64,000 bases of DNA from Pararge aegeria (Eukaryota; Arthropoda; Insecta; Lepidoptera; Nymphalidae): contig NC_053197.1 of the NCBI RefSeq assembly GCF_905163445.1, forward strand, positions 6,572,001 through 6,636,000, given 5' to 3'. Below are positions 1 through 12,212 of the stretch, piece by piece. Under the pieces are notes generated by a model. That model made no database searches. It saw nothing but the letters and a program-made list of their open reading frames with translations, and had not been told where the DNA came from. Within the stretch, counting starts at the first letter, position 1, and each line of letters begins with the position of its first letter. Position numbers and translations under genes: made by a program.

Positions 1-1424
1 AAATTGGGTAAATAACCAAACTTTTGATAACTATAAATTCATATTTGCCAGATATTTTATTAAATTAATTAGTATTTTACAAAACCCCAATAATTAATAA
101 TTATTTAAAGGATAGTTTTCAAGAAACTATTAAAATTATATTTTATTAATAACCAATGTTCATGACATTGAGTTGGTGGGTATTTTGATATAAATACGAC
201 TGCATTACTGAAGTGGGAGTCCACGTAGGAATGCCTACATGTACTCGAACGATGCAAAGATATCTCCCAGTGTCTTAGTCGTGATCACAAGCTATTATTT
301 CAATTACATTTATAAACTGAGATTAGTTTTTGTAACATAATCCAATAGTATCTACCTACAATAAAGATTGTTTGATGAGTGCAAAAACATAAACCCACGA
401 AAGGAAATCGTTTAACAGAGAATTATTTTTAAGTAAATGGGGTCTAGTTACCACAGGTAAGATAAAAGCTGGAAATTCTAAAACTCATACAGCGGCACTA
501 AAGATATACGCCTTATCAGAAATTCACTGCCAAAAATAATACAACCGCATAATAAAAGGAACACAACAAAAGCTTCACGTGGGAGTCTTAAGACGAGCAT
601 TGTCTGATCCCCATGAGAGTTAGTTAGGGGAATTTTGATGGAGGCTCCTCAAACGTGTTTTATTTCTCCTCGTGTGACCATTGTTTTAACGGCCACCATG
701 AATTATGTGCATTTTGGGCCCTTTATAAGTTGCTCCAAAGCCGTGAACTCACTATGAGATTTTCGGTTGCCTGTCTAACATAATTTACGCTTACGAAAAC
801 TGTGACAAATTAGAAAACAAGACTATATTATTTATTAATTTAGTATCAAATACAAAATATACGAATTAATCCGGAAGTGTACAAGGACAACTTATCTCTA
901 AAGATATTTCTATATTTAACTAGCCGACCTGCACAACTTCGTCTGCACGAAATCGGTTACTACCGGTTTAAATATCTTAAAAAACCTAGAACCTTATTTC
1001 CGCGACACCTAGTCCCGTAGCTTATTGCCTTTCCGGAACGTCTCCACTAACACTTAAACTTTATGGCATGGTATTAAAGTTCATATTGACTTTTAAGTAT
1101 TACGAATCGTTTGTATGGGAGTATAGAAAAGCGTTTTTCAGACTTTATAGGCAATTTTTAAATTTTACCGTTCATCCATCTTCGTACTTCAAGCAATATT
1201 CTAAAATTTAATGCAGCTGCTCTCGAGATTTCTGCTTAGCAACACACTCAGCGATTTATTTTTATATTAAAGATTTTCAGAAAATTATTTCCACCTATAC
1301 ATTTTTGTTTGTTATATTTTAAGTTTATAATAATTAGGTAATTAACATAAAAATAAATGTCAAGATTCTTTAACTTTTGCAGGCTACCTAAACTAATACA
1401 CTACAATTATTTCTAGGTATTATT
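1..1424. other. No gene seen; AT-rich DNA with one faint repeat
   Basis: I see no long open frame. TAGCCGACCTGCACAACTTC near 920 resembles the start of a common dispersed lepidopteran repeat, with a decayed body that may reach about 1370. Confidence 0.6.
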
Positions 1425-1650
1425 AGTAGGAGGTCTCTGGTTCGATCCGCGGTAGGGGCAAATATAGAGCATTTTTTTTTATGTTTTTGTTTATAGACGA
1501 GCGCTTGACTGCAATCACACCTGATGGTAAGCGATGATTCAGCCTAAGGTGGAGCGCGCTTGCCTAGAAGATGCCTATTCACTCTTGATTTGAAGGCATT
1601 TATTCTCTCTGAATTTTCTCACGTCTGATATTTACCACTCTACCAACAAA
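1425..1650 (+). mobile_element. Another tRNA-like SINE remnant
   Basis: A B box in CTCTGGTTCGATCCGCGGT (1436-1454) is followed by a T run, then GCTTGACTGCAATCACACCT and GGTGGAGCGCGCTTGCCTAG, a body known from dispersed lepidopteran repeats. A related body piece recurs at 9560-9680. The A-box side is not recognisable. Confidence 0.55.
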
Positions 1651-1790
1651 GTTAATCTATTTAGCGTTCCAGGTTGATGCCGCGTGGAACCTTCTAGAAG
1701 TATGGGTTTACTGCCCTATTCCTAACATGTCAGCTCGCTACCATCTTAGACTACATCAGCACTTACCACCAAGTAAAATAATAGTCACAT
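1645..1790 (+). mobile_element. SINE family B fragment without head
   Basis: AGCGTTCCAGGTTGATGCCG, AGCTCGCTACCATCTTAGAC and CATCAGCACTTACCACCAAG correspond to the distal half of family B, strongly diverged. Confidence 0.65.
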
Positions 1791-2120
1791 AGCATAACTA
1801 ACTTTTAAAGGAATACCCTCAAAAGTCTATCACAGTCCACTGCTGGGCGAATTGACATGTGACAACAGTATCTGATCTGCAGTGACCACACGGCAGAGGA
1901 ATATAAATTAAAATAAAAACTAATGCAAAAAAATATTACTTATCATATGTAAGTTTATAATAACATAAATATATATATATCATTATTATCTATTCTAGTA
2001 TCTATACCGGTATTTTTGTAGTTATTATGTAAATATAGTATGCATGTTCATGTAAGTTTTTTTTAGCTTTTGTAACATGCACCATCCACATGCCACCTTT
2101 TTATCGGCTTCGCACGCACA

Positions 2121-2245
2121 GGTTGCCTTTAAAAGATCACTTTTAGTGATAAGGCCGCCTTTGCTCCGTAGCACTAAGTACTATTCCTACTATTACTGTT
2201 TTCCTTGTGTTTTTCCTATTGTTTAATAAAGTTTTTCTATTCTAA
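2121..2245 (+). mobile_element. Non-LTR retrotransposon 3' end
   Basis: The short hairpin GATCACTTTTAGTGATAAGG is followed by TTACTGTTTTCCTTGTG, the signal AATAAA and a TTCTATTCTA tail. This arrangement is shared with the nested insert at 4185-4255 and is a familiar 3' UTR type in Lepidoptera. Confidence 0.65.
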
Positions 2246-2814
2246 CGCACGACAAAAGCGGCAGTGTGCCTTATGCTTATGACGATTTTGTTTTGACAGA
2301 TCCATATTCAATATTCAATGGAATCGTCTCGGTGAGTATGGGAATTCATAATTCATCGGGGGCCCGTGTCTCGTGCACTCATTGTTTTAATGCGGACAAA
2401 CAAAGCGTGTGTGCAGATGGATCGCGGGAATATAAATGAATTGGTCTTCTTATTAAAGCCAATTTGTGATGGTTAAACCGACTTCCAAAAGAGGAGGCTG
2501 TTAATTTATTCGGTTTAAATTTTTTTCGTTCTCTATTTCAAAATTTTAATTGGGTTTGCTCACTTCTAGATTCTCATCGGAAAATAGCCTTAAGACTTTA
2601 GTAGTGCAGACCTGGTTCGGTTTTCTTATTTTTATCGGTTTTGGTTTCTTATTTTCATTAGGAAAACAGTGATTCATTATAAAATCGCCTGCGGTCTTCT
2701 TTATTATGAGGGCAGAGTAATAGCTTGGTGTTTAATTTGGATTATATTAGTTTAATTTATATTATAAGTTGATTAAAGGAATAAGTTGTGTGACGCGTAG
2801 TGTGAGGCTTTGGC

Positions 2815-2985
2815 TGTGGCTAGTTACGACACAACTGACAAAGACGTGCCGTAAAGCTATTACTGTTCCGTTGAGACGTTGCGTGGAAACCGATAAGGAG
2901 TATAACTATCATATTTCCTACCAGTTTAGCCCGCTACCATCTTAGACTGCAACATCACCATGTGAGATTGCAGTAAAAAAACAAC
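2815..2985 (+). mobile_element. SINE family B fragment without head
   Basis: GACAAAGACGTGCCGTAAAG, GCGTGGAAACCGATAAGGAG and AGCCCGCTACCATCTTAGAC follow in family order and end at GTGAGATTGCAGT. Confidence 0.75.
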
Positions 2986-3187
2986 AACCCTGCTGTGGAA
3001 TATTAATGATTATAAAAACAAAACAGGTCAAATCTCGAGACCAGAATTTCTATATCTAAAGTATAATTACAGGAAATCGATGCATACCTTTACGTAATCA
3101 GTAATCGAATTTCATATCTCAAAAATACATAATAATTACAACTACGTATTTTTCATTCTCTTGGCGACGTAGTTAAAAACTTAAAAA

Positions 3188-3459
3188 CAAATAAAAATAA
3201 ATAAATAAATAAATATACTACGACAATACACACATAGCCACCTAGCCCCAAAGTAAGCGTAGCTTGTGTTATGGGTACAAAGATAGCTGTTGAATATTGT
3301 TATGAATATAATACATAAATACTTATAATATACATATAAACACCCAGACACTGAAAAACATTCATGCTTATCACACAAACATTTTCCAGTTGTGGGAATC
3401 GAACCCACGACCTTGGACTCAGAAAGCAGGGTCGCTGCAAACTGCGCCAATCGGCCGTC
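3188..3459 (-). mobile_element. SINE family A, copy 1 (full length)
   Basis: Read on the minus strand, the copy starts with a tRNA-like head (GACGGCCGATTGGCGCAG...) followed by a B box (GGTTCGATTCC type). The conserved body ends with the phrase around ACAAGCTACGCTTACTTTGG and a TTTA-rich tail. Family A has RNA polymerase III A and B boxes and a shared 3' region, which is why I call it a tRNA-derived SINE. The head here has a few substitutions. Any apparent small ORF over this copy is an artefact of the repeat. Confidence 0.88.
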
Positions 3460-4076
3460 TAAACCCACACATTCAAGAATAAACAATTAATTAATCATGC
3501 TAAGAGTTAACTCGTAAGTAGATAAGGGTTTAATAAATATAACTTATACGTCCGTTCTGTTACAAGTAATAAAACGGCAAGTTGTGTCGAGGATCAAGTT
3601 ACATCAAGAGGACTTGACCGCTTGTAACACTACACCGAACGAGATGCAACGCCGCAGTCCAGCGAGAATTATTGAAAGGCTTGATTGTTACACACTTGCT
3701 CGCACTAACATGCCTAATTAACTTAATAACTGTTGGAAATTCGTATTGCAGCACAGCGGGCGGACGTGTGAATTAAGAGCTCTTATAAAGGTAGAATGAA
3801 ACCGCGTTTTGCATGGAAAAAATGGCGCTTGTACCTATTACCGTAGAGTAAGGGTAGTCGTCACTTCGGATAGTGCGTGGTGACGAACTTAGCAGGGTAT
3901 GGAAAGAGCGATGCTCGGAGTATGTCTACGTGATCAAATGCAACCTAGAAGCTCTAGGGTTACTGACATATCAGGGTTAGCTAAAAGGGCACATAGATGG
4001 GAGAATGGACGTTGAGATTCCAAGGTACTAGAATAGTAACTCCTTTGTAACTCCGTTGGTCAGCGTTGGTCAACCA

Positions 4077-4556
4077 TGAAATGAAAATGAAATGAAATGA
4101 AAATACACTTTATTGTACACCTAACAGAAATTAAATTATAAACAAAAACAACACAATAAAACACAGGTACAATGGGCGGCCTTACTGTTTACTGTTTTCC
4201 TTGTATTTTCCTTTTTTTGTTGTGTTGCAATAAAGTTTTTCTATTCTATTCTATTCCTTATCGCTAAAAAGCGATCTCTGCCAGGCAACCCAATCAAGGA
4301 AAGGAAAAAACAAAAAAAACACAGACTTAAGGGTTAGGTTGTACACAGGAGAAGAGCAGTTAACAAATTAAAAATAAATATATATATCAATTACTATATC
4401 ATACAAAGTACAAGCCAACAACACAAAGAAAAGTGACTCCGAAGCAAAAAAAAAAATAATTACGAATTAGGGTGGCATAAAATGTTTTTTAAGGAGTCTT
4501 TTAAAAATCGGTAGTGACTGCGCGCGCCTATTTTGAAAGGGGAGAGAGTGCCACCA
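4077..4556 (-). mobile_element. Retroelement 3' end nested in the LINE
   Basis: Read on the minus strand, this contains the hairpin phrase ATCGCTTTTTAGCGATAAGG, an ACAATAAAGTG signal and a (CATTT)-type tail at 4077-4100. The direct repeat TCAACCA at 4070-4076 and 4557-4563 is a candidate target-site duplication. The host LINE continues on each side. The 5' part of the insert (4300-4556) is not recognised. Confidence 0.65.
4185..4255 (+). mobile_element. Second-level nested retroelement tail
   Basis: A 71-base piece ending in AATAAAGTTTTTCTATTC and CTATT repeats interrupts the GCGGCCTTA-TCGCTAAAAAG phrase of the surrounding element. CCTTA is repeated at 4180-4184 and 4256-4260, consistent with a 5-bp target duplication. 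The piece matches the 3' end of the fragment at 2121-2245. Confidence 0.7.
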
Positions 4557-4797
4557 TCAACCAGGTGCACGGACGACATCAAGCCAGGCGCTGGGAGCCT
4601 ATGAACCAAAGGGCCCAGGATCGTGGAATTTGGAACTCCGTAGACCTATTCCCAGCAGTGGACGACAATTGTTGAATATGATGACGATGATGAAGTTGTA
4701 AAGAGGTTCGTCAAAATCGTCTAGACAAAGCCTCTGTTCGGTAAGTTCAGGAAAGTCCCTATCTGGGCTCCGCAGCTAACAGTTTGGCATAATCTCA

Positions 4798-4895
4798 AAG
4801 GCTAATGAACTCCAACAATCCGCACTTGGCCAGAGTGGTGGGACTTCTCATTCTGAGAGAAACCTGTGCCGTGTGCATTGATAAAGATGAAGGGT
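4798..4895 (+). mobile_element. SINE family C 3' fragment
   Basis: The phrases TGAACTCCAACAATCCGCAC and GCCAGAGTGGTGGGACTTCT match the distal body of family C. No head is visible. Confidence 0.6.
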
Positions 4896-5290
4896 TTTAG
4901 CCAGATCGTCACTCACATTTACATCAAATGGGTACATGCCTAATTAGCTAAATAACTGTTGGAATTTCGTACTACAGCGCCGGACGTGTGAAAAACGAGC
5001 AATGCACTCCCACAAAGGTAGAACAATAAAACGACATTGTTGAAGTGCGGTATGAAATATAGAGCTCTTTATTTCGCAGGCATTATACTATTTTTAGCGC
5101 AGGTAACTCGCAGGGAATCCGGCCGTGGTTATCTGTGCTGAGTTTAAAATTAAAAATCCTCTATGAATTCTTTCGGTTAAATCCCTTTCGTCGTTCAGTC
5201 TCGCATACCATTTCGCTAATAAAAAGTGGTAAAGAATTGTTTGAATTGTTGGATTGATGCATGAACTGCATCTTAAATATTTTTTATTTG

Positions 5291-5402
5291 TTCACCACTC
5301 TCTTCCCGTGTCGTACGAGGCGAATAAAGTAATGTAACGGAGTCCTCTATGCTGCTGCTTCTACCATCTACTGGGATCACCGTCGACCCAAGCATCGATC
5401 AA
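5291..5402 (+). repeat. LINE 3'-region fragment
   Basis: CTCTCTTCCCGTGTCGTACG and CTTCTACCATCTACTGGGAT match the repeat at 6556-6744. The distal end is missing. Confidence 0.6.
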
Positions 5403-6555
5403 GTCGACTCAAACCAGTTGCGTTGCCTTTAGTTTAGATGGGAATGTTTTTAATGATTCTTCACAGCCAAGAGTTAATATTTATCAATGTAATCAATATC
5501 AAATAATAAAGTATGTAGAGCCATTCTTTTCAACACGGTAGACACGGTACGAAAGGATAACACTACTAGAAGCGGTTTTGGGATTTGATAGATTATTACT
5601 ATATTACCGGCATTAGCGATAAATTATAAATCAAGTTGTCATAAATTATTGCATTAACTAACAATCTGTTTACGTAATTATTTTATTTAATTTTAATTTC
5701 ACTGTCTAATATACAGCGGAAATGGAATTTTGATGGAACCGAGAACTGTACTTGCACCGCCAAAAATTAACATATTATGTAAATGTATTTATCATTACTT
5801 TTGCTAAAAGATTGTAATAAGTATGTTTTATTTGATGGGTTTATTAAATTAAAATTATATAGTTGGCCTAAACAGTTGCAAGTTTTTGCCTCTTTTGCTT
5901 TAATATTTTGATGAAAATGTAACCTCCAACTGTTAGATGTAGGTAACATTAAAGCAAAACATAAGATATATTATAAGGTGTGTCTACTTCGTATATAAAT
6001 GAATTCAAACAAGAAACATACAGCAATAATGGAGGTGGAGACTAAGAAGAGGATTCTCGGTCACATTTTTCATTACTGAAGGTCGTGTACGGATTGCATT
6101 GCTTTTGTGGCGTTGTTGACAGACTGAGAGCAAATACACCCGAAAGCTCTTACTTGTTATCGATCTCACATTAGTATCATGACTTGCACAACATTGGTTC
6201 TTACGTAACATTTTAGTGTTCTTACACATTTATATTGAGCAAAAAATTCTGGTAATAAAGAATAATTCATTTCTTTATACAATTCTATCACATGTTATCA
6301 TCCCTTGACTGCAATCTACGCGGTTTCTATGTAGCATCGTTATAGAATGCTAAATATCTTTGCGGCTCGTCTTCGTCGTTAGGATTATTACTATCCACGG
6401 ATGCCTCCCACCAGACAAGACAGGAGAAAACTCTGTAATTATACATTCCTAAATTGCATCAGGGCGTCAGGATGGTCGAAGAAGTACTGCTTCTTAATAT
6501 GTACCTTGTATTCTGAAGGCTGTGTGGTGGCGGCAGGTTAGAATACAGTTGTCAA

Positions 6556-6744
6556 CACCCATCCTCTTCCCGCGGATGTCGTACGAGGCGACTAAGGAAA
6601 CATATTGGAGAGCGGGCCACAGCGTCCCCTTTGCTTCTACTACCAGCGGTCACCAATGACCCAGCGTGGTGGTTATGAGCAAACCCTCGCGTCGGGAGAG
6701 ACCTTTAGTCCAGCCGTAGACTTTTACGCTTTGATGATGATAAT
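6556..6744 (+). repeat. LINE 3' end (CGTACGAGGCGACTAAGG type)
   Basis: TCTTCCCGCGGATGTCGTAC, GACCCAGCGTGGTGGTTATG, CCTTTAGTCCAGCCGTAGAC and a TTGATGATGATAAT tail follow the order of a LINE 3' UTR that recurs at 5291 and 33418. Confidence 0.7.
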
Positions 6745-6834
6745 ATACACCCAATATCTACATAATATGTCCCAGTAGCATTCTCTTCGCACTATATCAA
6801 TTGGGTTAAAAAGGCATAGTGCTTTAGTGTGTCC

Positions 6835-6867
<33 letters not shown>

Positions 6868-6983
6868 CTATGTATGTATATATATATATATGTATGTATG
6901 TATGTATATATATATATTACCTGATTTCAGACAGCATGGTGTTAAATATGCTAATATCCTAATGTATATATATATATATATAT
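6835..6983. repeat. (TA)n/(TATG)n microsatellite pair
   Basis: Two AT-dinucleotide tracts (6835-6918 with TATG interruptions, and 6965-6983) flank a short unique stretch. The open frame through it is low-complexity and not coding. Confidence 0.9.
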
Positions 6984-7643
6984 CTTTGCGGCGGTCTGAA
7001 ATTAGGCCGCATGCATACGAGTACAAATACTAATTATTTAACTCCGAATGTCCGAATTCACTTTACTTTTAAAAGCACCACGATTTTTTTAAATCACAAC
7101 CACTACCTATTTATTATGAACTAAAAAAAATGCTTACGTAACACGTTCACAGTACCAGTCTCTAATGGAATTAACTTATTTAAATAAGATGACATGCCAT
7201 TCTACACAATAGTTATATTTTATTCTGATATATAAAACTCCCAAAAGGTACTCGAGGTCGTAAGGAAGATTTATTGAGCTTCCAAGAATTCGCAGTGTCG
7301 TTCATCGACCCCGTTAACCTCAAAAACTACCCACCAAACCAATAATCTGGACGCATTGCGGAACGCCATGAGGAATGTAAAAGAATGCTTTATTGCACAG
7401 CTACATCCTACATCGTTCCGCCTGGGTACTTTGCAATATACGGTGATCCAAGCAATACGGCGACTATAAAACCTTTTTGGACATAGTTCAGTAAATTACC
7501 GGAGTTCGTAGCTCTCTAGTAAAGCGTTTTCCATTAATTTTATAACTTTAACTTGACAGGAGTTGCACGATAATTTGATTTAATGGTTAGATGATGCTGT
7601 CTACGAAGGAAGTTTACTACACCTGGTAAGGGCACATACATTT

Positions 7644-7910
7644 GACGGCCGACTAGCGCAGTGGGCAGCGACCCTGCTTTCTGAGTCCTAGGCCGTGGGT
7701 TCGATTCCCACAACTGGAAAATGTTTGTGTGATGAACATGATTGTTTTTCAGTGTCTGGGTATTTATCTGTATAATGTACAGATTTATATGTATTATATT
7801 CATAAAAATATTTAACAGCTATCTTAGTACCCATAACACAAACTACGCTTACTGTGGGGCTAGATGGTGATGTGTGTATTGTCGTAGTATATTTATTATT
7901 ATTTATTTGT
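7644..7910 (+). mobile_element. SINE family A, copy 2 (full length)
   Basis: The head GACGGCCGACTAGCGCAGTG, the perfect B box GGTTCGATTCC near 7698, the body and a TTTATTATT tail are all present. It lies directly next to an older dispersed repeat that begins at about 7918. Confidence 0.9.
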
Positions 7911-7917
7911 TAATACA

Positions 7918-8195
7918 AGAAGTAGAAGAGCTCGTCTTGGGAAGTACTACCCCCTTGCTTGCTTCTGCCGCTAAGCAGCAGTGCCTACATTGTATTCCGG
8001 TCTGAAAGGCGCTTTTGCCGATAAAATTACAGGCGCTTGAGGCGTAACACCGGTGCTTCAGATTGATGGACATTTTGAAGGACGTGTTCCTTGAATACCC
8101 CGTTAAGCGTTGCTCTGTTTATAGGCCATGTTTTTTTATTTACCATCAGTTGGGTATCTGTTTGTTCCTTCTTTTATTTCTCCAAAAAAAAAAAT
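7918..8195 (+). repeat. Dispersed repeat family D
   Basis: AGAGCTCGTCTTGGGAAGTA, CTTCTGCCGCTAAGCAGCAG, TACAGGCGCTTGAGGCGTAA and TACCATCAGTTGGGTATCTG are phrases of a common lepidopteran dispersed repeat. Other pieces lie at 22125, 51585 and 60783. The upstream part appears to have been separated by SINE A copy 2. Confidence 0.6.
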
Positions 8196-9091
8196 CGTAC
8201 AAGATTGCTTGGTGGCAACTTGGTGGTATGGCCGTATCGGTCAAGTGGTAACTAGACTTAGACCAGCATTTATCATCATATAAAATCTATATTTTTATAC
8301 TTTGTACAAAAACATATTATACATGTAATAGGTACAAGTTTTTTTTTTTAAATATTTATTAAATAAAACAATGACATCAAGATGCCTATGCCAATGCTCG
8401 GAGCTTATCTGCAACGATATTAAGGGTTTTTTTTTTGCTTTTTTTTGTGTGTTTTTTTTTAGTAGAAAAAAAAAACCAGCTATGAAGATCGTAATATTTA
8501 TCCAGATATATAAACAACATTTTATTACAAACAAACATTTGTGTAAATTCTTCTATTTATAAAACTATTCAACTGGGAAGCTATCGTGTAAGTATTATTC
8601 CGTAATTGAATCAAGAACATTTTCCTTCATAATTAGCTTCCCTTGAAAGATTTATCCGCAGGGCAGAATTCAAAATTTTAAAAAGGCGGAATGAATTCGA
8701 GTGTTCGGCTTTTAGTTAAAAATGTATCTTTTCAATGAGCCTGAATAAGTGGTAGCTGGTTGGCTTCAATCCAAAGTGCTTCGTTTTTTATGGCCCCAAG
8801 ACGCCCCTGGCTACATGGATCCTTGCAACCGGTCAAGTGCTTTAGATTTTTTTGTTACGTCTGCAGTTCCCAGACGAGAGAGCAATTCATCTCTTGAAAA
8901 AAATGTAACTTTGTTGCTCCCAGTTTTTTGGAATCGCTGTTGTGGTTGAAGGCACGTAAATCATTTGTGTCTATCTCAGTGTATGGTTTTATAACATAAT
9001 TTCATTAATTTCATAATTTAAAAAAAAAAATTGGGACCAACGAATGTTTTAGTTTAAACAATGTCTCGAAAAACATACAGGCTGGTTACTA
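8196..9091. other. Homopolymer-rich DNA and an unexplained less AT-rich block
   Basis: 8340-8480 is rich in T and A runs that create opposed false frames. 8745-8950 is less AT-rich, with an open plus frame containing LWPQDAPGYMDPCNRSSALD. I cannot assign this block; a diverged repeat or captured exon fragment is possible. Confidence 0.4.
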
Positions 9092-9345
9092 TCATCATAA
9101 TCATCATATCAACCCAATACAGGCCACGGGTCTCCTCCAACAGTTAGAAGGGGTTAAGGCCACCACGTCCTTAAGTAAATTATGGAGAACTCTCCATGTA
9201 TTCCTTCACTAAAGAAGCAAGTGATAATTTAATTGTTTAAAACGCACATACCTTAGAAAAGTTAGGGTTGCGTTCTGGGATTCGAACTCGGCTGTCCTGA
9301 AAATGATCTTAATGACAAGGTTGCTTGCAAGCATCTCAGCCTTCG
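9092..9345 (-). mobile_element. SINE family C, degraded copy
   Basis: Family C read 5' to 3' has a tRNA-like head, a B box near GAGTTCGAATCCC, a body containing AACTTTTCTAAG and GAGAGTTCTCCAT, and a tail of ATGATGATG repeats. Here the tail lies at the left (CATCATAATCATCATATCAA) and the head at the right, where the A-box side is decayed. Confidence 0.78.
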
Positions 9346-9554
9346 CTTTTATCCCTGCCAAGTTAGAAAAATAATATTCAATTGTAAATTTTTTGTGTTA
9401 GAAAAAAGCAACTGCGGTGTTTCATGATGACTACTTCTAGAAATCGCCTTCCAAATCCGTGGTGGAATCTCTACTAACAGACAGACCTGACGACTTAAAA
9501 GTGCTTATAGAGTAAGCGGACTTTGTTGTTTGTTGGCCTTTTTGCGTATTGTTC

Positions 9555-9685
9555 GCAAACATACGTGATGATTAGTTATAATGCAGCCTACGGTACCTAA
9601 AGCGTCCTTGTCTAGAAGATGACCTTGTTTGATCTAATCAGTATATGCAAAAGCTAGAAGAGCATTTCAAATCTTTGCGCTTTGG
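9555..9685 (+). repeat. Body fragment related to the 1.5-kb SINE
   Basis: ATAATGCAGCCTACGGTACC and CTTGTCTAGAAGATGACCTT resemble the body of the SINE remnant at 1500-1600. No head or tail is present. Confidence 0.5.
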
Positions 9686-11711
9686 TAGCATAAAGTTGTA
9701 CATGGAAAAACTATATAATTAAATTTATTACCATAAGGGGTGATAAGTAATAATGTCAAGATCAAGTGATATGTAGTAATGTAATGATCAAGTCACAAGC
9801 ATATTGATTAAAACGTTCCCTTGCATCTTTGTCCATCTGACACATGTTCATATTCAATTAAGAAATAATAATTTTATCGCAAATGTATGCGATACAATAA
9901 TATTATTAATATAAAATATTTGGTTCCAAAAGCATGTGTAGGTTTTCTCACAGTTCAGTTTTAAATATTAAAATGTAATCTACCGTTTAAACTCGCATAT
10001 GCAAACAAAAGCTGAAATAATTATTTCAGCCGCTATGACAACAACGCAAGTCATAATTCTTTATTGAAGTACTTGCATACAACAATTGGGACCAATGATT
10101 TTAATGCCAATTGATTCCTAGTAAAAAATTGATGGCAATTGTCTTTGTTGCTGTAATAATTTGCGGAACTCTAATTCAAGGTTGTCCCAATCGAACATTT
10201 CTATCAAATCGATGTTTTGTTGTATTTTTTTGGGAGGATTCTATTTTTAGTTGAGTACCAACTTATTCTAATTAAGTTTCTTTATTTGATGATGATTCGA
10301 AAATTGTATTGCAGCAGGAAGAAAAAACTCATGATTTATTTTGTTCTGTCTCTTGACATACTAGTATTATATATGCGAAAGTGTTTAATTTTTTTTGTTG
10401 CTATATGATCTTGATCATATATAGCATGTATCTTTAAGATGGAATAAGCATACTTTTGATTCTTGAAACTTTCCCACATATTTTTCTTATTAACGTTTTG
10501 ATAAATATAGCTTGCGTATTTATCAAAATGTCGAAGCTTGGACATTAACATAGGATTTTTTTATCATCCCGGGAAAATAAATGGATCCTGCGGGAATAAA
10601 AAAGAAACTCATTTCGAGTTGCAGGCAATAGCTAGATTGTATAAAACCGTCTGAATCCACCAAAATTATTTGCTTCGATGAGAAATCAATAAATTATTTT
10701 TTGGAGTGATAGTTTTAATAGTTTTTTTAGACAGATTTGTCACAAGTGACCATTAATTTTACAAGTAGAAAACACATTTAACCCAAATTTCATGCATGAA
10801 TAAAATGAAATATTAAAGCCTTTTAAAAACATGCATAAACAAAAAATTCACGTGAATATTTTTAGCTGTGTATTTTAATGAAATAAATGGAACGTAGTAT
10901 ATAATCCTTCACTATTCGATGCACTAGAGAATATTTTAATCAAATTTCAATCAAAATATACAAACAATTAAGGGATAGATAAAATTTAACGTGGATAGCG
11001 TTTTTTACGTTTTATAGCATTTTTATAGGAATGATTTATTGCTATAGGGAAAAGTGTACATCAGCACATTTATACTAACGTTAAAGATTCAAAAATATCT
11101 CTGTTTTTCTGTTCACTTTACACACAGTTTCGATAAATTTAAGCCAATCCTGATGATTGGATGATCCCAAAAAATGAAAGGGTTCTGTCTTTTTTTTAAG
11201 GACCTTAATCCACTCGGACAAAGTCACAGGTTTGTTTATTTATATCATTCATAAAGTTATTTGTAATTTGGCTTATTCTTTGTAGCCCTGGGAAGGCGAA
11301 TTGGGCAACTGAAGGTTCTCCCCGGGATATGTTTTTTCAAAACTAATAAATAAATAAATGTTAACTAAGCTAGAAGTGCATCATTTAAATGGTCTATTTT
11401 AGTAGCAGTAACGATCAATTGTCCAAACCACCCACTGCGGCTATAAATTAATCTTATTAAAGTCACAGTTTTAAGGATGAGGGGTATGTCGTTTCTATAC
11501 ACGTACTAATTGCTAAGCATAGTTCACACAATAGGATAAACCTTAGCATTTTAAAACAGTTGTTTGTTTCGTTTCTGGATACAAATTGACATTGATTGTG
11601 GTTTGTAAAAGATGCATTTTACACAGCATCTGGCTATTACCAAAACGCTTTTTGAGACTTAACTTGTACCTATTGTTTTGGTCTTAAACTTGTGTGTACG
11701 TGGGTTTGTAG
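9686..11711. other. No gene seen
   Basis: AT-rich sequence without recognisable coding or repeat domains. An imperfect palindrome (TGCTATATGATC-TT-GATCATATATAGCA) lies at 10399-10426. Opposed short frames at 10217-10551 look random. Confidence 0.6.
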
Positions 11712-11826
11712 ACGAGTTGCACTTGTTTTTTTTTTACTTAACGGGATACGACCATTTCTTTTAACGTAACGAGTTGCACTTGTTTTTTTTTTTACTTAAC
11801 GGGATACGACCATTTCTTTTAACGTA
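11712..11826. repeat. Tandem duplication of a 57-bp unit
   Basis: The unit at 11712-11768, starting ACGAGTTGCACTTG and ending TTTTAACGTA, is repeated at 11769-11826. The only difference seen is one extra T in the poly-T run. Near identity points to a recent duplication. Confidence 0.92.
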
Positions 11827-12212
11827 AATTGTTAGTATGGAGATACAGTGCAGAAGAGGTAGCTATCCTTATAGCGAAACTATTGTAATACTTATAATAA
11901 ACTTAACACATTTTAAATATTGTCTGAAGGTTCATTCTTTTAGATAGATTTTATGGGCTGGAGATGTAAGGAGATAAAAAAATGTCGGCGATATTATTAG
12001 TGTAAACTAAGCTTAAAAGGTCATATTAATTCGAGTGCCATTGTCAGAGACGGCGCATTCTATATTTCCTTAATTGACGTTCCTCTTTACGACTTCATAA
12101 ATTTTCAACTTTATGTACCAACCAAATTGTTACTATGTATGCCCATGTATATTGTATGTTACTCATGTGATCTTTTCACTATAGTAAATTAAATTATTGT
12201 TATTTTAATCCT

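Larger units (their letters stand above)
3893..4694 (+). pseudogene. Non-LTR retrotransposon 3' region, split by a nested insertion
   Basis: From 3893 one frame reads QGMERAMLGVCLRDQM, then VTDISGLAKRAHRW and SKVLE with stops. This matches the tail of the reverse transcriptase ORF of a common lepidopteran LINE. The frame breaks at about 4076. The element resumes at about 4564 (GGTGCACGGACGACATCAAG) and ends with the typical 3' phrase CCCAGCAGTGGACGACAATT and an ATG-rich tail. It is inactive. Clade assignment (RTE-like is possible) is uncertain. Confidence 0.75.

Noticed and set aside
11712..11826. Two direct repeats considered as a minimal CRISPR array
   Set aside because: The units are contiguous without spacers and the genome is an insect's.
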